From NCBI RefSeq assembly GCF_002752675.1, contig NZ_CP024608.1:1116001-1180000 (forward strand): 64,000 nt of DNA. The letters run 5' to 3'. Below are positions 61,282-64,000 of this stretch, one piece after another. A program made the position numbers and the translations under genes. Numbering within the stretch: the first letter of the stretch is position 1; each line of letters starts with the position of its first letter. Under the pieces are notes generated by a model, which saw only the letters and a list, made by a program, of their open reading frames with translations, was not told where the DNA came from and ran no database searches. The stretch comes from Massilia violaceinigra. Its GTDB lineage: Bacteria > Pseudomonadota > Gammaproteobacteria > Burkholderiales > Burkholderiaceae_D.

Positions 61282-62583
61282 TTGTCGTTACTTGAAAACC
61301 ATTTCAAACTCAAGGAAAACGGAACCGATGTCCGCACCGAGCTGCTGGCCGGGCTGACCACTTTCCTGACGATGGCCTACATCATTTTCGTCAACCCCTC
61401 GATCCTCGGCGACGCCGGCATGCCCAAGGATGCCGTGTTCGTCGCCACCTGCCTGGCCGCCGCCCTTGGCAGCCTGATCATGGGCTTGTACGCCAATTAT
61501 CCGATCGCGCTCGCGCCCGGGATGGGCTTGAATGCCTACTTCGCCTACGTCGTGGTCAAGCAGATGGGCTTGTCGTGGGAGGTGGCGCTGGGCGCGGTCT
61601 TCATTTCCGGCTGCCTGTTTTTACTGGTGAGCCTGTTTCGCCTGCGCGAAATCATCGTCAACGGCATTCCGCATTCGATCCGGGTTGCCATCACGGTGGG
61701 GATCGGCCTGTTCCTCGGCCTGATCGCGCTGCGCAATGCCGGCATCGTGGTGGGCAACGAGGCCACCCTGCTCGGCGTGGGCGACCTGCACGCCGCGCCC
61801 GCCCTGTTGGGAATCACCGGCTTTTTCGTCATCGTCGCGCTCGACAAGCTCAAGGTCAAAGGGGCGATCCTGATCGGCATCCTGCTGGTCACCGTGCTCA
61901 GCTTTTTCTTCGCGGGTAACAAATTCATGGGCCTGGTGTCGGCCCCGCCATCGCTCGCGCCGACCCTGTTCAAGCTCGACATCATGGGTGCGCTGTCGGT
62001 CGGTATCCTCAACGTGGTGCTGGTGTTCTTCCTGGTGGAACTGTTCGACGCCACCGGCACCCTGATGGGCGTGGCCAGCCGCGCCGGGCTGCTGGTCAAC
62101 GGCAAGATGGCGCGCCTGAACAAGGCCCTGATGGCCGACAGCTGCGCCATCGTGGCCGGCGCCACCCTGGGCACGTCGAGCACCACGGCCTACATCGAAA
62201 GCGCGGCCGGGGTCCAGGCCGGCGGGCGCACCGGCCTGACCGCGGTGGCGGTGGCGATCCTGTTCCTCGGCTGCCTGTTCCTCTCGCCGCTGGCGTCGGT
62301 GGTGCCGGCCTACGCCACCGCTCCGGCGCTGCTGTACGTGGCGTGCCTGATGCTGCGCGAACTGGGCGAGATCGACTGGAACGACACCACCGAGAGCGTG
62401 CCGGCCGCGATCGCCGCGCTGACGATGCCGTTTACCTATTCGATCGCGATGGGGGTGGCTTTCGGTTTCATCTCCTACGCCGTGCTCAAGCTGATGACCG
62501 GGCGCGCGCGCGAGGTCAGGGCGGCGGTGTGGGTGATCGCCGGGGCCTTCCTGTTCAAATTCATCTACCTCGGCGCCGGCTGA
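61282..62583 (+). CDS. NCS2 family purine permease (AzgA/GhxP-like)
   Basis: 433 residues from a TTG with CAGGAGAGA upstream. Multiple membrane segments and the family motifs TELLAGLTTFLTMAYIIFVN, NYPIALAPGMGLNAYFAYVV, VELFDATGTLMGVASRAGLL and VAGATLGTSSTTAYIESAAG are present. It imports adenine, guanine or hypoxanthine by proton symport. The subfamily (adenine or guanine/hypoxanthine) cannot be fixed from sequence alone. Confidence 0.92.
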   Translation: MSLLENHFKLKENGTDVRTELLAGLTTFLTMAYIIFVNPSILGDAGMPKDAVFVATCLAAALGSLIMGLYANYPIALAPGMGLNAYFAYVVVKQMGLSWEVALGAVFISGCLFLLVSLFRLREIIVNGIPHSIRVAITVGIGLFLGLIALRNAGIVVGNEATLLGVGDLHAAPALLGITGFFVIVALDKLKVKGAILIGILLVTVLSFFFAGNKFMGLVSAPPSLAPTLFKLDIMGALSVGILNVVLVFFLVELFDATGTLMGVASRAGLLVNGKMARLNKALMADSCAIVAGATLGTSSTTAYIESAAGVQAGGRTGLTAVAVAILFLGCLFLSPLASVVPAYATAPALLYVACLMLRELGEIDWNDTTESVPAAIAALTMPFTYSIAMGVAFGFISYAVLKLMTGRAREVRAAVWVIAGAFLFKFIYLGAG

Positions 62584-62731
62584 AAGCTTGCGTGTTTGTC
62601 CAGCTTACGACAGGCACGCAACACTTCGGGAGGGCGATAGCACGCTCCAGTACGTTTGGTCTTGACCTGACGCAAGCTAGAAAGGAATATGGTCCTACTG
62701 TGTGACTCCCCGTCACCGAAAGGACACCGCC

Positions 62732-64000
62732 TTGACGCTGTTACGCCACCTCTCGATCCAAAAGAAATTGATGTTGAGCATGGCAGCCTGTTTGCTGCTG
62801 TTCGTTGCGATCTCTTCCACTCTGAGCATCATCATGACCGGGCGCGGCATCCGCGAACGGGTGGTCGAGCAGGAACTGCCATCGGTGATCGGCGAGATCC
62901 GCAACGACGTGCTGCGCCAGATCGCCGTTCCGCTGGCGACCTCGCTGGCGCTGGCCAACAATAGCTACGTGCAGGCGTGGGAGGCGGAGGGTTTGCCGGA
63001 CACCGGCATGGAAGCCTGGAAAGCCTACGCCGGCCAGATCAAGGCCAGGAACAAGGCCGCCACCGTGTTCTGGATTTCCGAGTCGACCGGCAAATACATG
63101 ACCGACCAGGGCCTGAGCCGCACCCTGGCCAAGGCCGCCGGCACCGATCAGTGGTTCTACGGTTTCCTGGCCAGCGGCAAGCCCTACACCCTGGACCTGG
63201 ACAAGGAAGTCGGGTCCAACGAATTCATGCTGTTCATTAATACCCGTGCCGAGGCCGCCGGCGGCAAGCTCGGCGTGGCCGGCCTGGGCCTGTCGGTGAC
63301 CTCCCTGGCCGATACCATCCGCGCCTACCGCATCGGCCAGTCCGGCTTCGTGTCGCTGGTGCGCGCCAATGGCCTGGTGCTGGTGCACCGCGACCCGGCG
63401 CTGGCCGACGGCAAGCATTACCTCAAGGATTTGCCGGGCTACGATGAAGCGCTGAGCAAAACGCTGCTGAGCGGCGCCAAATTCACCCACGCCGAAACCG
63501 ACCTCGGGGCAGCGCGGCGGATGGTGGTGTCGTCCTTCGTGGCGGACCTGAACATGTATGTGGTGGCCGAAGTGCCGGAAGCCGAAGTGCTGGGCAATGT
63601 GGCGCGCGACGCCACCGTCTCGGCCCTGGTGGCGGCGCTGATCGGCGGCGGCATCGGCCTGTTCGGGATTTTCCTGATCAGCCGCGCGATCGCCGGCCCG
63701 GTAGCGCGCGCCGCCCACATGCTGAGCGACATCGCCGGCGGCAATGGCGACCTGACCCGCCGCATGCCGGTCGAAAGCAGCGACGAGGTGGGCGAACTGG
63801 CGGCAGCCTTCAACCGCTTCGTCTCCTCGCTCAACCTGACCATCAGCCAGGTGCGCGGCAGCACCGAAACCATCGCCGCCGCATCGAGCGAAATTGCGGC
63901 CGGCAATATGGACCTGTCGGGGCGCACCGAAGCGCAGGCATCGAGCCTGGAAGAAACCGCCGCCGCCATGGAACAGATGACCTCGACCGTGAAGCAGAAC
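62732..64000 (+). CDS. Methyl-accepting chemotaxis protein, N-terminal part
   Basis: 423 codons are present and the gene runs off the window. The TTG start has AAAGGA upstream. The first membrane helix (LSMAACLLLFVAISSTLSII) is followed by a large periplasmic dCache-like sensor (TVFWISESTGKYMTDQGLSR, YRIGQSGFVSLVRANGLVLV, HRDPALADG). The second helix (VSALVAALIGGGIGLFGIFL) comes next, then a HAMP domain (RMPVESSDEVGELAAAFNRF) and the start of the signalling domain with the methylation-type segment AQASSLEETAAAMEQMTSTV. The ligand is unknown. Confidence 0.9.
   Translation, partial: MTLLRHLSIQKKLMLSMAACLLLFVAISSTLSIIMTGRGIRERVVEQELPSVIGEIRNDVLRQIAVPLATSLALANNSYVQAWEAEGLPDTGMEAWKAYAGQIKARNKAATVFWISESTGKYMTDQGLSRTLAKAAGTDQWFYGFLASGKPYTLDLDKEVGSNEFMLFINTRAEAAGGKLGVAGLGLSVTSLADTIRAYRIGQSGFVSLVRANGLVLVHRDPALADGKHYLKDLPGYDEALSKTLLSGAKFTHAETDLGAARRMVVSSFVADLNMYVVAEVPEAEVLGNVARDATVSALVAALIGGGIGLFGIFLISRAIAGPVARAAHMLSDIAGGNGDLTRRMPVESSDEVGELAAAFNRFVSSLNLTISQVRGSTETIAAASSEIAAGNMDLSGRTEAQASSLEETAAAMEQMTSTVKQN

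Noticed and set aside
62584..62731. Hairpin between AGCTTGCGT (62585-62593) and ACGCAAGCT (62670-62678)
   Set aside because: The loop is nearly 80 bases and there is no T-tract, so it is unlikely to be a terminator; chance pairing cannot be excluded.

Overview
The window looks like chromosomal DNA of a high-GC betaproteobacterium, most likely Oxalobacteraceae (Massilia/Duganella/Janthinobacterium type). This is inferred from gene content and codon use, not from a marker gene. No rRNA, tRNA, CRISPR array or replication origin was seen. Genes are densely packed, with many ATGA stop/start overlaps.

Layout. 1-2920: end of an alkanesulfonate operon (ssuA end, ssuD, ssuC, ssuB). 2944-6551: a small secreted protein, a LysR-like remnant, an EEP nuclease-fold protein with cardiolipin synthase and an S4 RNA-binding protein, then a crystallin-fold protein. 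7150-14811: fatty-acid beta-oxidation genes (TetR regulator, acyl-CoA dehydrogenase, hydroxyacyl-CoA dehydrogenase/enoyl-CoA hydratase fusion, hotdog thioesterase, thiolase), then, after a terminator, an enoyl-CoA hydratase/isomerase. 15016-16003: a low-GC, two-gene nucleotidyltransferase cassette whose second gene has a frameshift.

16067-28272 is the most interesting part. It is a nearly gap-free minus-strand cluster encoding a TetR regulator, cytochrome c, Tat-exported FAD sugar-lactone-type oxidase, DSD1/D-threonine-aldolase-like PLP enzyme, DUF2147 protein, outer-membrane protein, neutral ceramidase, neutral sphingomyelinase, lipase-chaperone-like protein and an 878-residue unknown protein. 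Read together it looks like a complete extracellular/periplasmic sphingomyelin-to-sphingosine-to-small-products pathway. I propose that the FAD enzyme oxidises C1 of sphingosine to a D-configured beta-hydroxy amino acid, which the PLP aldolase then cleaves to glycine and a fatty aldehyde.

28397-36489: a protein with YLIDQG repeats, an LNS2-type HAD protein with an in-frame amber codon, an AraC regulator, and a small siderophore-like cluster (LysE exporter, N-hydroxylase, GNAT acetyltransferase, diaminobutyrate aminotransferase) without a recognisable assembly synthetase. A DinB gene follows, its 3' end rewritten by a MITE-like insertion. 36541-41669: a TonB receptor with PiuC-type dioxygenase, 2-hydroxyacid oxidase, PepSY protein and cytochrome b.

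41928-53167: a type VI secretion effector island with VgrG, Eag (DUF1795) chaperone, PAAR-YwqJ deaminase effector and SUKH-3 immunity protein. Divergent to it are a large Rhs toxin and candidate immunity genes. 53266-64000: an Rpn-family nuclease, a second lipid-hydrolase cassette (zinc phospholipase C, parvulin, helper protein), a membrane-anchored methyltransferase, a decayed amino-acid permease, a GH25 lysozyme, a branched-chain-type ABC binding protein, a purine permease and the first part of a chemotaxis receptor.
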